DNA of 64,000 nt from contig NZ_CP106793.1 in the NCBI RefSeq assembly GCF_025642135.1, positions 2,153,001-2,217,000 on the forward strand, read 5' to 3'. The notes under the pieces are model-generated. The model did not search any database. It was given only the letters and a program-made list of their open reading frames with translations, and was not told the DNA's origin. Both the position numbers and the translations under genes were made by a program. Positions 8,792 to 18,209 of the stretch are shown here, piece by piece (the stretch's first letter is position 1; the number at the start of each line of letters is the position of its first letter). The DNA is from Streptomyces cynarae. Its GTDB lineage: Bacteria; Actinomycetota; Actinomycetes; Streptomycetales; Streptomycetaceae.

Positions 8792-9013
8792 TCAGGCCGA
8801 CTGGGCCTTCTTGCCCCGCGTCGCCCCGCCACGCCCTCGGAGCGTGACGCCCGACTCGCTGAGCATCCGGTGGACGAAGCCATACGAGCGGCCGGTCTCC
8901 TCGGCCAGCGCCCGGATGCTCGCACCGGAGTCGTACTTCTTCTTCAGGTCTGCCGCGAGCTTGTCGCGCGCGGCGCCGGTCACCCGGCTGCCCTTCTTCA
9001 GAGTCTCGGCCAC
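8792..9013 (-). CDS. small helix-turn-helix DNA-binding protein
   Basis: 73-aa basic protein, almost entirely an HTH: an N-terminal basic helix (TGAARDKLAADLKKKY), then SGASIRALAEETGRSYGFVH as turn and recognition helix, then RMLSESGVTLRGRGG. Similar stand-alone HTH proteins are widespread in Streptomyces; I know of no assigned function. The GTG at 9013 is preferred because GAGGAGG sits 5 nt upstream. An in-frame ATG at 9052 with its own GGAGG would add 13 residues (MRRPERTSHEEAR), so the start is not certain. Lys/Arg-rich ends suggest nucleic-acid binding beyond the HTH. It lies downstream of the ABC-F gene on the same strand, but a hairpin and over 300 bp separate them. Confidence 0.8.
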   Translation of the reverse strand: MAETLKKGSRVTGAARDKLAADLKKKYDSGASIRALAEETGRSYGFVHRMLSESGVTLRGRGGATRGKKAQSA

Positions 9014-9380
9014 CCGTGCCTCCTCATGGGAAGTGCGCTCTGGTCTCCTCATGATCACCCCTCCGGGGCGCGATGGCCACCCATTCGGCAAGGTCCGTGC
9101 GACAAGGTTGTGACGACAGGAGCGCATCCCCACGAGTGGAATCCGGGATTCCGCCCGGTCGTGTCCGTACACCCGAACGGGTTCATCGGGGAATCACCAG
9201 GTCAGCGACGCGCGACGGCCGAGCCCGCCCCACGGAGCAGCTCGGCCGTCGAATCGATGCAGGACACACCCGGGTACGAGGAGACCTCACACAGATGATG
9301 GATCACGGATCGGCCGAATGATCCATACGCAGTGGATCAGCCGTTCGATCAAGCGCCCCTGACCGCCCGGCGCGGGGCGG
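9014..9380. other. intergenic region upstream of the HTH gene
   Basis: About 370 bp without a credible gene. It is less GC-rich than its surroundings and must hold the HTH promoter. It also contains a GATC-rich inverted repeat (9298-9326) and most of the ABC-F terminator (9358-9385). Apart from the Shine-Dalgarno stretches before 9013 and 9052, I see no confident promoter pair. Confidence 0.6.
9298..9326. repeat. GATC-rich inverted repeat
   Basis: ATGGATCA at 9298-9305 and TGATCCAT at 9319-9326 are perfect inverted arms separated by 13 nt. Two more GGATC/GATC copies lie nearby (9307-9311, 9334-9338). It could be an operator or a chance cluster; its position is beyond the ABC-F terminator and about 285 bp upstream of the HTH gene. 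Confidence 0.45.

Positions 9381-9385
<5 letters not shown>
9358..9385 (-). terminator. ABC-F gene terminator
   Basis: Perfect inverted repeat: CCTGACCGCCC (9358-9368) and GGGCGGTCAGG (9375-9385) with a 6-nt loop. The right arm overlaps the stop codon of the ABC-F gene, giving a stem at the very end of the message. Confidence 0.75.
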
Positions 9386-10979
<1,594 letters not shown>

Positions 10980-10995
10980 GGACAGACTCCTGGGC

Positions 10996-11035
10996 TGGGG
11001 GTCCCCTGCTCGAACGGAGTCGAGAGCTCGGGGGA
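10996..11035. repeat. dispersed Streptomyces palindrome, copy A
   Basis: The GGGGTCCCCTGCTCGA half and the AGCTCGGGGGAG half flank a short loop. Same family as 27757-27798, 27860-27893 and 55388-55422. Here it occupies the 5' untranslated region of the ABC-F gene, between the putative leader peptide and the start codon, where it would form a stable hairpin in the transcript. Confidence 0.75.
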
Positions 11036-11072
11036 GGGCGGCGGGATGGGCGGCTGAGGACGTTCCCGCCGT

Positions 11073-11109
11073 CTAATGCGCGAGGAGAATGGCCATGGGC
11101 CCCAGTCTA
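11073..11109 (-). promoter_or_regulatory. candidate leaderless promoter and 7-codon leader ORF upstream of ABC-F gene
   Basis: On the minus strand TAGACT (11109-11104), a good Streptomyces -10 hexamer, is followed 7 nt later by an ATG at 11096. Transcription would therefore begin at or next to that A, giving a leaderless ORF MAILLAH and a TAG stop at 11075-11073. The ABC-F start lies about 95 nt further downstream with a stable palindrome between. Short leader peptides control several ABC-F genes by ribosome stalling; that mechanism here is inference. No convincing -35 box is visible. Confidence 0.4.
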
Positions 11110-11432
11110 ACGGGGCGGTGCAAGCACTTTTTCCGTGCGCGGCGTCCCGCGCTGTGCCGTCCGTCCTTCGCGCCAGCGTGACGGCGGTGGTGTGACGTTC
11201 ACTACGCGGCGGCGGAGGATACGCGTGGGCACGGCACACCGGGGCGCGACGCGGCCGGTGCGTCCCCCGTTCGGGCCACGGCCGGGCGTCGTGCCGTGGG
11301 GCGGTGCCAGGCTGGCACTCCCGGCGCCAGGCCCTGTCGTCGAACTCCCGTCGTCAGCAGCGTTGTCAGTGGCCGGTGCCAGACTGAGCGACGGGCCGGG
11401 ATTCGGGCCGGACACCGGAGGGAGTGACGGCG
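11110..11432. other. intergenic region between the ABC-F promoter and VOC gene
   Basis: About 320 bp with no supported gene. It should hold the VOC-protein promoter on the plus strand. A Shine-Dalgarno GGAGGGAG occurs at 11417-11424. A T-rich stretch (CTTTTTCC, 11128-11135) lies just upstream of the minus-strand -10 hexamer. Nothing else convincing. Confidence 0.5.
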
Positions 11433-11846
11433 ATGGCGGGCATGGACGGCAGGCGTCCGAGCATCTGCCCGACGCTGCTGTACGCGGACGCGAAGGCGGC
11501 GATCAGGCAGCTCACGGAGGCCTTCGGTTTCACGGAGCTGTCGGTGTACGAGGGCGAGGACGGCTCGGTGCTGCACGCCGAGCTGGTGCAGGGCAACGGC
11601 GTGGTGATGCTGGGTTCGAAGGGCCGCGGCGGCCCCTTCGACGAGGCGATGAGGGGGGCGGGTCCCTGCGGGGTGTACGTCGTGGTGGACGACGTCGACG
11701 CACACCACCAGCGGGCCGTGGAGCACGGCGCGGAGATCCTGATGCCCCCGACGGACCAGGACTACGGATCGCGGGACTACATGGCCCGGGACGACGAGGG
11801 CAACATCTGGAGTTTCGGCACGTACGCCCCCGAGGCAGCCGCCTGA
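11433..11846 (+). CDS. VOC/glyoxalase superfamily protein
   Basis: 137-aa single-module vicinal-oxygen-chelate fold protein. Seen: an N-terminal strand and helix (CPTLLYADAKAAIRQLTEAF), a central HAELVQGNGVVMLGSK, then CGVYVVVDDVDAHHQRAVEH and a C-terminal RDDEGNIWSFGTY. PhnB-like and bleomycin-resistance-type proteins share this layout. His residues (HAEL, DAHH) and an acidic residue near the C-terminus could bind metal, but no reaction can be named. The ATG at 11433 is chosen because the GGAGG at 11417-11421 is a workable distance from it, whereas the GTG at 11424 has the Shine-Dalgarno directly against it. Convergent with the next gene, 19 bp away. Confidence 0.82.
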   Translation: MAGMDGRRPSICPTLLYADAKAAIRQLTEAFGFTELSVYEGEDGSVLHAELVQGNGVVMLGSKGRGGPFDEAMRGAGPCGVYVVVDDVDAHHQRAVEHGAEILMPPTDQDYGSRDYMARDDEGNIWSFGTYAPEAAA

Positions 11847-11865
11847 CGGCCTCTGTTCGAGGGGG

Positions 11866-13200
11866 TCAGCTGCCTCCGGTGTGGACCTGGAAGGCGGCTC
11901 GGCGCACGGCCCTGGCGAGCGCCGGGTCCGGGTGGGCGGCGGCGAGCGCGACCAGGACCTGGACGGTACGGGGGTGTCCGACCGCGCGCACCTCGTCGAG
12001 CAGCGCGGGCACGGTGGCCTGCACGGCGGACTCAAGGTGGCGGACCAGGAGCGGGGCCTCACCGTGGTCGGCGACGGCGGCGGCGGTGTCGACCCACAGC
12101 CAGGTGGCCTCCTCACGGGTGAGCACCTCGTGGGCGTCCTCCGGGTCGGCGCCGTCGTGCTCGGCGAGCCAGAGCAGGGCGTAGGGGCGCAGCGTGGTGT
12201 CCTCGGCGGCGCGGCGCACCTCGGGCTCGGCGGGCGCGCCGACCACGCGCAGCGCCTCGAAGGCCAGTCCGCGCAGCAGGGCGTCCTCGCCACGGGCGGC
12301 GCCGAGGAGTTCGGTGACGGCGCTGCCGACGGGGCGGGCGGCCAGCCAGGCGCGGTACTCGGCGCGAGCCGCGTTCGGACGGAGCTGGGCGCAACCGCGG
12401 AGCATGTCCTCGGCGTTCTGCTCGATGTTCCCTGCGGGGCTCTGCGCGGCGACGCAGATCTGCTCCAGCTTGACCCAGACCGCCCAGCTGCCGAGCGGGG
12501 TGAGGGTGGCCTGCCCGTCGGCGCAGGTGAGGGCGCCGACGTAGGCGAGCGCGTCGAGGGCCCAGGCGAGCAGGGGGGCCAGCTCGGACTCGTCGGCGGA
12601 GTCGGGGACCGGCGGCACGACAGGCTCGGGCCGGGGTCCGTAGGGGACCTCGCAGCGCTCGGTGCGCAGTTCGGTGACCCGCTGCTGGAGCAGGTCGAGG
12701 AGCTGCTCGACGGGCACGGGCCCGGCGGACAGCTGGAGGAAGGAGAGCACCTGGGGCATGGCCGAGACGACCTCGGCGACGGCGGCGTGCTCTCGGTCCG
12801 CCGGCTCGGGGCAGGCGAGCGACCAGGCGTCGAAGAGGGCGACCCAGCCGCGCAGTACGGCGGAGTCGTCCCGGTCCCAGGCGCGCAGCCGCCAGCCGGG
12901 GCGGGCGCTGTCGCCGTGCACCTCGACGAGACCGGCCAGGCGCGCGGTGTCCCAGTCGGCGCGCACCTGAGCGACGGTCAGGCCGAGGTCGGCGGCCGCC
13001 CGTTCCGCGGTGGCGTCGGACAGGGTGCCCTTGCCGTCGGGGGACGCGCCCTCGCGGCCGGGCCCTAGCGTGGCGTCGGCCCAGTGGGCGACACGGGCCG
13101 CTCCGGCCAGGCGGGCGCGGGCCATTTTCGCGAGTTCCGCGGGCGGCGGCGTGCCCTCCGGCGGCCTGGGTGCGGGGCGGCGCGTGCGGCGCTGGGTCAC
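11866..13200 (-). CDS. conserved hypothetical protein with HEAT-like C-terminal half
   Basis: 444-aa protein with no recognised catalytic motif. Basic Pro-rich N-terminus (residues 1-25). About residues 60-120 look like a winged-helix fold (LSDATAERAAADLGLTVAQV, then a LVEVHGDSARPGWRL wing). About residues 125-270 are alpha-helical and contain a second winged-helix-like stretch (YVGALTCADGQATLTPLGSW). The C-terminal third repeats short Ala/Leu-rich helices (PEVRRAAEDTTLRPYALLWL), resembling HEAT repeats. It looks like a scaffold or binding protein. Proteins of this kind appear to be common in Streptomyces, but I do not know a function. It seems to be a lone gene; 265 bp upstream are free of genes. 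Confidence 0.75.
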   Translation of the reverse strand: MTQRRTRRPAPRPPEGTPPPAELAKMARARLAGAARVAHWADATLGPGREGASPDGKGTLSDATAERAAADLGLTVAQVRADWDTARLAGLVEVHGDSARPGWRLRAWDRDDSAVLRGWVALFDAWSLACPEPADREHAAVAEVVSAMPQVLSFLQLSAGPVPVEQLLDLLQQRVTELRTERCEVPYGPRPEPVVPPVPDSADESELAPLLAWALDALAYVGALTCADGQATLTPLGSWAVWVKLEQICVAAQSPAGNIEQNAEDMLRGCAQLRPNAARAEYRAWLAARPVGSAVTELLGAARGEDALLRGLAFEALRVVGAPAEPEVRRAAEDTTLRPYALLWLAEHDGADPEDAHEVLTREEATWLWVDTAAAVADHGEAPLLVRHLESAVQATVPALLDEVRAVGHPRTVQVLVALAAAHPDPALARAVRRAAFQVHTGGS

Positions 13201-13465
13201 CGCTCGGGGGCGGCGGCCAGCGGCCGCGGTCGGACGAGTCGGAGCCTGGAGTCGCGCGGAGTACGGGACGTCACAGGTGCAGTCTTCCGGTTGACGGTCC
13301 GAAAACCCAAACGGAATGCCTCGAGGGACGCCGACGGTAGTCGGCGAGAGGGGCCTCAGAGGGCCTGGGAAGGGGGACAGCGCTGGTCGGGTGGGCCAAG
13401 CGGAAGCGGGTGCGAAGAGGCGCCGCAGCGTGTGCCCGCCGGCGCGGGCCGTTGCTCCGGAACCG

Positions 13466-14592
13466 TCACATCAGCGGCGTGAGGAAGCGCCGCATGGCCT
13501 CCTCGTAGGCCTCGGGGTCGGCGTTCCACATGGCGCCGTGCGGGGCGTTCTCCACCGTGTGCAGGGTGACCAGGTTCGCGCGCCGTTCGGCGAGACGGCG
13601 TGAAAGCCCCCAGGGGGCGATCGTGTCGTCGGGCCCGTGGAAGATCAGCACCGGCACGTTGAGGTGCTGCGGGTCCGCAGCCTTCTGGGTGCGGTCGCCG
13701 TGCACACCGGTGCGGCCCTGCGCGGCGCGGACGGCCAGCGGCAGCAGGGCTCCGGGGTGCGGCGGGCGGCGGCCAGGGCGCGCAGCGTGGCCTCCCAGCT
13801 GAGGACGGGTGAGTCCAGGACGAGCCCGGAGACCCGCTCGCGCACCGCCGAGTGGGCTGCGGCGTGCAGCGCCATGGCGGCGCCGGTGGACCAGCCGTGC
13901 AGCACGACCCGTTCGGCCCCGGACCGCACCGCGTGGCGGATCGCGGCGTCCACGTCGCGCCACTCGGTCTCGCCGAGGTGGTTCAGGCCGTCCGGGGAGC
14001 GGGGCGCCCCGGGGTCGCCGCGGTAGGCGATGTCGAGGACCGGGAAGTGGTGGCGCTGCAGGAATCCCATGACGTTCATGGGGTGTTCGCGGGTGGTGCC
14101 CAGCCCGTGCACGGTGATCACCCAGGTGTCACGGGCGCCCGGCAGGAACCAGGCGGGCAGGGTCCCGAGTTCGCCGGGCACCTCCACGTCGGTGTGGTCG
14201 AGGCCGAGGGCGGTGCGGGGATCGCCGGTGTACAGGGCGGGGGTGAGCCAGACCTTGTCACCGGGCTCGAGCGTGCCGTGCGTGACGCGTTCCAGACGGC
14301 GTACGACCGTGTCGACGGTGTGCGGGGCGGAGTCCAGGACCGGGCCGACGACCGCGTGCGAGCCGTTACCGGTCAGCCCGTAGGTGCCGGGACGCTGGGA
14401 GGCCAGGTCACGGGTGAGGGCGATCCGGCCGGCCGCCAGGGAGTGCACGGTGAGGCGGGGTTCCGTGGGCAGCGGACGCCCCGGCGGCGCCTTCAACGCG
14501 GCGTCGCTGGCGAAGCGGCCCGCGGCGACGCCGGCGGCGCCCGCGGCGATGGCTACGGTGACGGCTGCGGCCGCCGCTTTCACAGTGCGCAT
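13466..14592 (-). pseudogene. alpha/beta hydrolase, frame-broken (probable 1-nt deletion)
   Basis: Reads as one 375-aa alpha/beta hydrolase if one base is restored near 13752. Frame 1 (from the ATG at 14592) gives an N-terminal membrane anchor or signal (VKAAAAAVTVAIAAGAAGVA), HGLGTTREHP, and the nucleophile elbow HGWSTGAAM. After about residue 280 it runs out of frame. The second frame supplies LPLAVRAAQGRTGVHGD, VLIFHGPDDTIAPWG (acid) and VENAPHGAMWN (His). So nucleophile and Asp/His lie on opposite sides of the break. Reading ACCCCGGGAGCC instead of ACCCCGGAGCC on the coding strand repairs it. A sequencing error is more likely than real loss because both halves are otherwise perfect. Confidence 0.8.
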
Positions 14593-14692
14593 CCATCCAG
14601 TCTCCCGGTGGAGCCCGCCCCCGGCCAGTGGGGAGAAGGGCGCGGTGTGACCCACGGGGCGCCCCGCAAGGCGGCCCCGGCCGGCCGGTCCA

Positions 14693-15421
14693 CTAGGGGT
14701 TCGTCGACCCCTGATGCTGCCCGTACCCCCGCAACCGCTCCCCTACCTCCGCCACCTGTTCCCGGCTGAGCAGGTGCGGGGTGAGGCCCGGCACGGACGA
14801 CGCCGTCAGCCACACGCGGCACATCCACTCCAGCTGGGCCGTGCGGTCGTAGGCCTGGTCCAGCGAGGCACCGTGGGCGACCGTGCCGTGGTTCTGCAGC
14901 AGGCAGGCGCTGCGGTCGGTCAGGGCGCGGAGCATGTTCTCGGCCAACTCGGGGGTGCCGTAGGTCGCGTAGGGCGCGACCCGGACCGCACCTCCCAGCG
15001 CGGCGGCCATGTAGTGGATCAGCGGCAGCTCCTGTACGAGCGTGGAGACGGCCGTGGCGTCGGGGGCGTGGGTGTGCACGACGGCCCGGGCGTCCGTCGT
15101 GCGGTAGACGGCCAGGTGCATGGGCAGCTCGCTGGTCGGGCGCAGCGTGCCGAGCACTTGGTGTCCGTCCAGGTCGACCCCGACCACGTCGCCCGGCGTC
15201 AGCCGCTCGTACGGCACTCCGGTGGGGGTGACCAGCACGGTGTCGCCGACGCGTACGGAGACGTTGCCGGAGGTACCGACGACCAGTCCGTCGGCGACCG
15301 TGCGGCGGGCCGTCGCGACGAGCTGGTCCCAGGCCCGCGCCACCTCCCCCGCCGCGGCCGCCCCCCGCCCGTGCCGTACGGCCTCCCGGGCGTCCCCTGC
15401 GTCATGTCGCTGATCGGCCAT
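14693..15421 (-). CDS. class II aldolase/adducin family protein (fuculose-phosphate aldolase-like)
   Basis: 242-aa zinc-dependent class II aldolase fold. Key motifs: GTSGNVSVR (phosphate-binding loop, about residues 49-57), TPTGVPYERLTPGDVVGVD, SELPMH with the acidic residue, the metal ligands in VVHTHAPDATAVS, and LLQNHGTVAHG carrying the third His. Relatives cleave L-fuculose- or L-ribulose-phosphate or act in methylthioribose recycling; the sugar is not resolved. The ATG at 15421 is chosen because the frame upstream (to 15751) runs through palindromic, non-coding-looking DNA. A near-palindrome lies 76 bp upstream and a perfect 28-bp palindrome about 150 bp upstream. Confidence 0.87.
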   Translation of the reverse strand: MADQRHDAGDAREAVRHGRGAAAAGEVARAWDQLVATARRTVADGLVVGTSGNVSVRVGDTVLVTPTGVPYERLTPGDVVGVDLDGHQVLGTLRPTSELPMHLAVYRTTDARAVVHTHAPDATAVSTLVQELPLIHYMAAALGGAVRVAPYATYGTPELAENMLRALTDRSACLLQNHGTVAHGASLDQAYDRTAQLEWMCRVWLTASSVPGLTPHLLSREQVAEVGERLRGYGQHQGSTNP

Positions 15422-15496
15422 GCCGCGATCCTGCCAGGCGGGGTCCGCGCGGGGGTGGCCCGGCGCACAGCAGGCCGGAAGCCACGGGCCCGGAAG

Positions 15497-15512
15497 TGTA
15501 CATATATGGACA
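15497..15512. promoter_or_regulatory. AT-rich near-palindrome upstream of class II aldolase
   Basis: TGTACATATATGGACA has 7 of 8 symmetric pairs and stands out as an AT island. It is 76 bp from the aldolase start on the minus strand, where CATATA or TATATG could also serve as a -10 element. Operator or promoter; which regulator is unknown. Confidence 0.45.
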
Positions 15513-15567
15513 CACCTCCCCCAGGAGGCGGTTACACCAGCGAGAGGCTGGAGGGTGACCGAAATCT

Positions 15568-15595
15568 CTTCAGCCGGTCCCGGGACCGGCTGAAG
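15568..15595. repeat. perfect 28-bp palindrome
   Basis: CTTCAGCCGGTCCC (15568-15581) is followed directly by its exact reverse complement (15582-15595), with no loop. It lies between the divergent aldolase and pit genes, about 170 bp upstream of the PHO box. The symmetry without a spacer suggests a dimer-binding DNA site or cruciform rather than an RNA hairpin. Confidence 0.8.
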
Positions 15596-15767
15596 CGGTT
15601 CACGACGAGCCGGCGAAGAGCCCGGCGCAACTCCCCGAGACGTCCCCCGGACACGTACCAGAGCTTCCGGAAGCCTGAATTGCGGCTTCGTTCGAGGTGC
15701 GACCCCCGTCGGCCGACCACAAACGGAACGCCGATACGCCGATCGGTACACCCTGCGGCCCGTCTCA

Positions 15768-15789
15768 GTTCATCTTCCGTTCACCCAGG
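15768..15789 (+). promoter_or_regulatory. PHO box (PhoP direct repeats) upstream of pit
   Basis: Two adjacent 11-nt direct-repeat units, GTTCATCTTCC and GTTCACCCAGG, match the Streptomyces PhoP repeat whose core is GTTCACC. A weaker third unit may follow at 15790-15800. The box is about 50-70 bp upstream of the pit ATG, placing pit under phosphate control, either activating or repressing. Confidence 0.8.
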
Positions 15790-15838
15790 TTGCCTACGGT
15801 CCAACAGCCACTGACCTTCCCCACAGAAGCCTGGGTAA

Positions 15839-17131
15839 ATGGAACACATCACGCTCCTCCTCGGAATCGTGATCGTCACCGCTCTCGTGTTCGATTTCAC
15901 GAACGGTTTCCACGACACAGCCAACGCGATGGCGACGACCATCTCGACTGGCGCCCTGAGGCCCAAGACGGCGGTGGCGATGTCCGCCGCGCTGAACCTC
16001 CTCGGCGCCTTCCTCTCTGTCGAGGTCGCCAAGACGATCTCCGGCGGCATCATCAACGAACAGGGCATACGCGTCGAAGTGATCTTCGCCGCCCTGGTGG
16101 GCGCCATCCTGTGGAACCTGCTGACCTGGCTCCTGGGTCTGCCGTCCAGTTCCTCCCACGCCCTCTTCGGCGGTCTGATCGGTGCCGCCGTCACCTCGGC
16201 CGGCTGGTCCGCGGTGAACGGCTCGACGATCGTCACCAAGGTCCTGATCCCCGCGGTGGCCGCGCCGCTCGTGGCGGGCCTCGCCTCGATGCTCGCCACC
16301 CGCCTGTCGTACGTGATCGGCAGCCGCGCCGACGAGAAGGCGACCGCGAAGGGCTACCGGGCCGGCTCGATCGCCTCGGCGGGCCTGGTCTCCCTGGCCC
16401 ACGGCACGAACGACGCGCAGAAGACGATGGGCATCATCACGCTGGCCCTGGTCACCGGCGGTGTCATCGCCCCCGGCTCGAACCCTCCCACCTGGGTCAT
16501 CGTCTCGGCCGGTCTGGCCATCGCGCTCGGCACCTACCTGGGCGGCTGGCGCATCATCCGCACCCTCGGCAAGGGCCTGACGGACCTGGCGCCGCAGCAG
16601 GGCTTCGCCGCACAGACCAGCGCGGCGACCGCGATCCTCGCCTCCTCGCACCTCGGCTTCTCCCTCTCCACCACCCAGGTCTGCTCCGGCGCCGTCATGG
16701 GCGCGGGCCTCGGCCGCAAGGGCGGCGTGGTCCGCTGGTCCACCGCGACCCGGATGCTGACCGCGTGGGTTCTGACGCTCCCGGCGGCCGGCCTGGTCGG
16801 CGCGGGCGCCGAACTCCTCACCAAGCAGGGCACCTGGGGCACGGTCGCCACCGGCGTGCTGCTGGTCGCCGGCGCCGGGGTCATCTGGACCCTGTCGCGC
16901 CGCAAGCCGGTCACGGTGGACAACGTCAACGACATCGAGACGGAGCCCGCGGGCGTCGTCACCGCGGCGATCGCGGCGGTCATCCCGCCCCCGGCGGGCC
17001 CCGTCGCCGCGGCCGACAGCGCGGCGCCCGGCACCGCCCCGGCGGACACGGACGCCACCACCGACCTGCAGGCCACGATCCCGGCCCCTGACGGCCCCTC
17101 CGCGGAGCCGGCCCCCGCCGCCACGGTTTAA
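15839..17131 (+). CDS. pit: inorganic phosphate transporter, PiT family
   Basis: 430-aa membrane protein of the PiT family (low-affinity metal-phosphate:H+ symport). Both family signature repeats are present: FTNGFHDTANAMATT (about residues 18-32) and AHGTNDAQKTMGI (about residues 184-196). A further GTWGTVATGVLLVAGAG helix precedes a Pro/Ala-rich cytoplasmic tail from about residue 380. The start follows the PHO box. A 71-aa membrane protein begins 13 nt after the stop and a strong terminator closes the pair. The tail after the last helix is long for the family and low in complexity. Confidence 0.93.
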   Translation: MEHITLLLGIVIVTALVFDFTNGFHDTANAMATTISTGALRPKTAVAMSAALNLLGAFLSVEVAKTISGGIINEQGIRVEVIFAALVGAILWNLLTWLLGLPSSSSHALFGGLIGAAVTSAGWSAVNGSTIVTKVLIPAVAAPLVAGLASMLATRLSYVIGSRADEKATAKGYRAGSIASAGLVSLAHGTNDAQKTMGIITLALVTGGVIAPGSNPPTWVIVSAGLAIALGTYLGGWRIIRTLGKGLTDLAPQQGFAAQTSAATAILASSHLGFSLSTTQVCSGAVMGAGLGRKGGVVRWSTATRMLTAWVLTLPAAGLVGAGAELLTKQGTWGTVATGVLLVAGAGVIWTLSRRKPVTVDNVNDIETEPAGVVTAAIAAVIPPPAGPVAAADSAAPGTAPADTDATTDLQATIPAPDGPSAEPAPAATV

Positions 17132-17144
17132 GGAATCACCACTC

Positions 17145-17360
17145 ATGAAGATCGACTGGGCAGCCCTCGGCTCCGTCTTCGGCGTCAGCCTCGGGGTCAC
17201 CGTGGCCCTGGTGGCCCTGTTCACCCTGGGCGTCGTGGGCCTCACCAAGAAGGACTCGGCCCGGGGCGGCGCGGCCGCCCTGGCGGCGACCGGCGCCTAC
17301 GCCTGCTTCGCGGCCTGCGCGGCTGCGGTCGCGTACGGTATCCATCTGATCGTCGCCTGA
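17145..17360 (+). CDS. small two-TM membrane protein co-transcribed with pit
   Basis: 71-aa protein with two predicted helices: SVFGVSLGVTVALVALFTLG (about residues 10-29) and AALAATGAYACFAACAAAVA (about residues 43-62), joined by a short charged loop KKDSARGG. AAGGA lies 9 nt before the ATG, and pit ends 13 nt upstream. Streptomyces pit genes are commonly followed by such a protein, so a role with the phosphate transporter is likely but unproven. The terminator at 17410 follows. Confidence 0.85.
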   Translation: MKIDWAALGSVFGVSLGVTVALVALFTLGVVGLTKKDSARGGAAALAATGAYACFAACAAAVAYGIHLIVA

Positions 17361-17409
17361 CGGCCGGAGCACTTCGGAATCGCACACGCAGCGCTGTCGC
17401 TGCGCGTCA

Positions 17410-17440
17410 CCCCCGCAGCGGTGTCGCTGCGGGGGTTTCT
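17410..17440. terminator. pit operon terminator (bidirectional)
   Basis: CCCCCGCAGCG (17410-17420) and CGCTGCGGGGG (17425-17435) form a perfect 11-bp stem with a GTGT loop, followed by TTTCT on the plus strand. It also lies just past the stop of the convergent minus-strand gene at 17454. Confidence 0.9.
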
Positions 17441-17453
17441 CGCGTTACCGAGG

Positions 17454-17762
17454 TCAAGGGGTCCGCGAGTCGCGTTGCCGGACGGCCGCCGTCGCCCGGC
17501 CCAGGACACGGAGACGCTCCGCGACCGGGGTGAGGCCCCACCACAGGCCCGCGCAGGCGGCGGCCGCGATGGTGACCACCAGCCACACGAGGGCCCGCGC
17601 CGGGGTCCCGGGCACCAGCAGCGCCGCCAGCGCACCGATGCCGACTGCGAACATCCCCGTCGTCAGGGAGAAGAGTGCCAGCGGAGCCGCTGCCGCCAGC
17701 GAGGGGTGCGGCGCGTGGGGACCTCCCGCGCCTGCCGAGAATTCCTTGGCCCTGTCCCCCAT
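17454..17762 (-). CDS. small membrane protein of unknown function
   Basis: 102-aa protein with two hydrophobic helices: PLALFSLTTGMFAVGIGALA (about residues 27-46) and ALVWLVVTIAAAACAGLWWG (about residues 57-76). A hydrophilic, His/Pro-containing N-terminus precedes them and an Arg-rich C-terminus (RLRVLGRATAAVRQRDSR) follows. The ATG at 17762 is preceded by GGAGGG at a good distance; the longer frame to 17843 has no such site. Convergent with the pit operon and divergent from the cobalamin region. No family recognised. Confidence 0.7.
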   Translation of the reverse strand: MGDRAKEFSAGAGGPHAPHPSLAAAAPLALFSLTTGMFAVGIGALAALLVPGTPARALVWLVVTIAAAACAGLWWGLTPVAERLRVLGRATAAVRQRDSRTP

Positions 17763-17980
17763 GTGGGTCCCTCCCGTCCTCTGGACGGTTCGCTCGGACG
17801 CCGTCCACTGCCGGGTTTCTCGAGTCCGGCCAGCAAAGCACACCCCGCCGTACGGCGAAAGACGAGCACCGGACCGGTGCGCCGTTTCGAGTCACGCGCC
17901 GGAACGCACGCCCCTGGACCACCTACTGGGACCGTCACTTCACAACCAAAGGCGCGATTCGGGCAACTGACGCGATTTCA

Positions 17981-18004
17981 GTGGTGTGGGACTCAGCACA
18001 CCAC
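17981..18004. promoter_or_regulatory. perfect inverted repeat upstream of cobalamin riboswitch
   Basis: GTGGTGTG (17981-17988) and CACACCAC (17997-18004) with an 8-nt spacer. It lies upstream of the conserved riboswitch core, in the cob promoter region. It could be a repressor operator on DNA or a 5' hairpin of the leader RNA. No known regulator consensus comes to mind. Confidence 0.5.
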
Positions 18005-18029
18005 AGCGTCGCAGGTCAAGAGCAAGTTG

Positions 18030-18195
18030 ACGGCTGTTCTGGGTGCGTGGTGGACTGCCGGAGCCAGTACGGCGGCAGGAGAGGAAGCCGGTGCGAGTCC
18101 GGCGCGGTCCCGCCACTGTCACCGGGGAAGAACTCCCCGGGAGCCAGGAACTCTCGCCGCCGGTCTCGTCGAACCAGGGCGTGGACACCCTGAGT
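18030..18195 (+). ncRNA. cobalamin (adenosylcobalamin) riboswitch
   Basis: The conserved core is clear: GAAGCCGGTGCGAGTCCGGC (18084-18103), then GCGGTCCCGCCACTGT (18104-18119), a CCGGGGA/TCCCCGG stem (18122-18140), and the B12-box-like AGCCAGGAACTCTCGCC (18142-18158). A hairpin CAGGG/CCCTG (18175-18192) abuts the leader ORF's ribosome site GTGAGGA. Outer ends are approximate. High cobalamin should shut down the operon that begins with cbiB, most likely by blocking translation initiation since no terminator is seen. Confidence 0.93.
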
Positions 18196-18209
18196 GAGGA
18201 CATATCGCC

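Noticed and set aside
18027..18056. TTGACG ... TGGACT as cob promoter
   Set aside because: Spacing of 18 looks acceptable, but a start here would cut into the 5' part of the riboswitch fold, so the pair is probably fortuitous.
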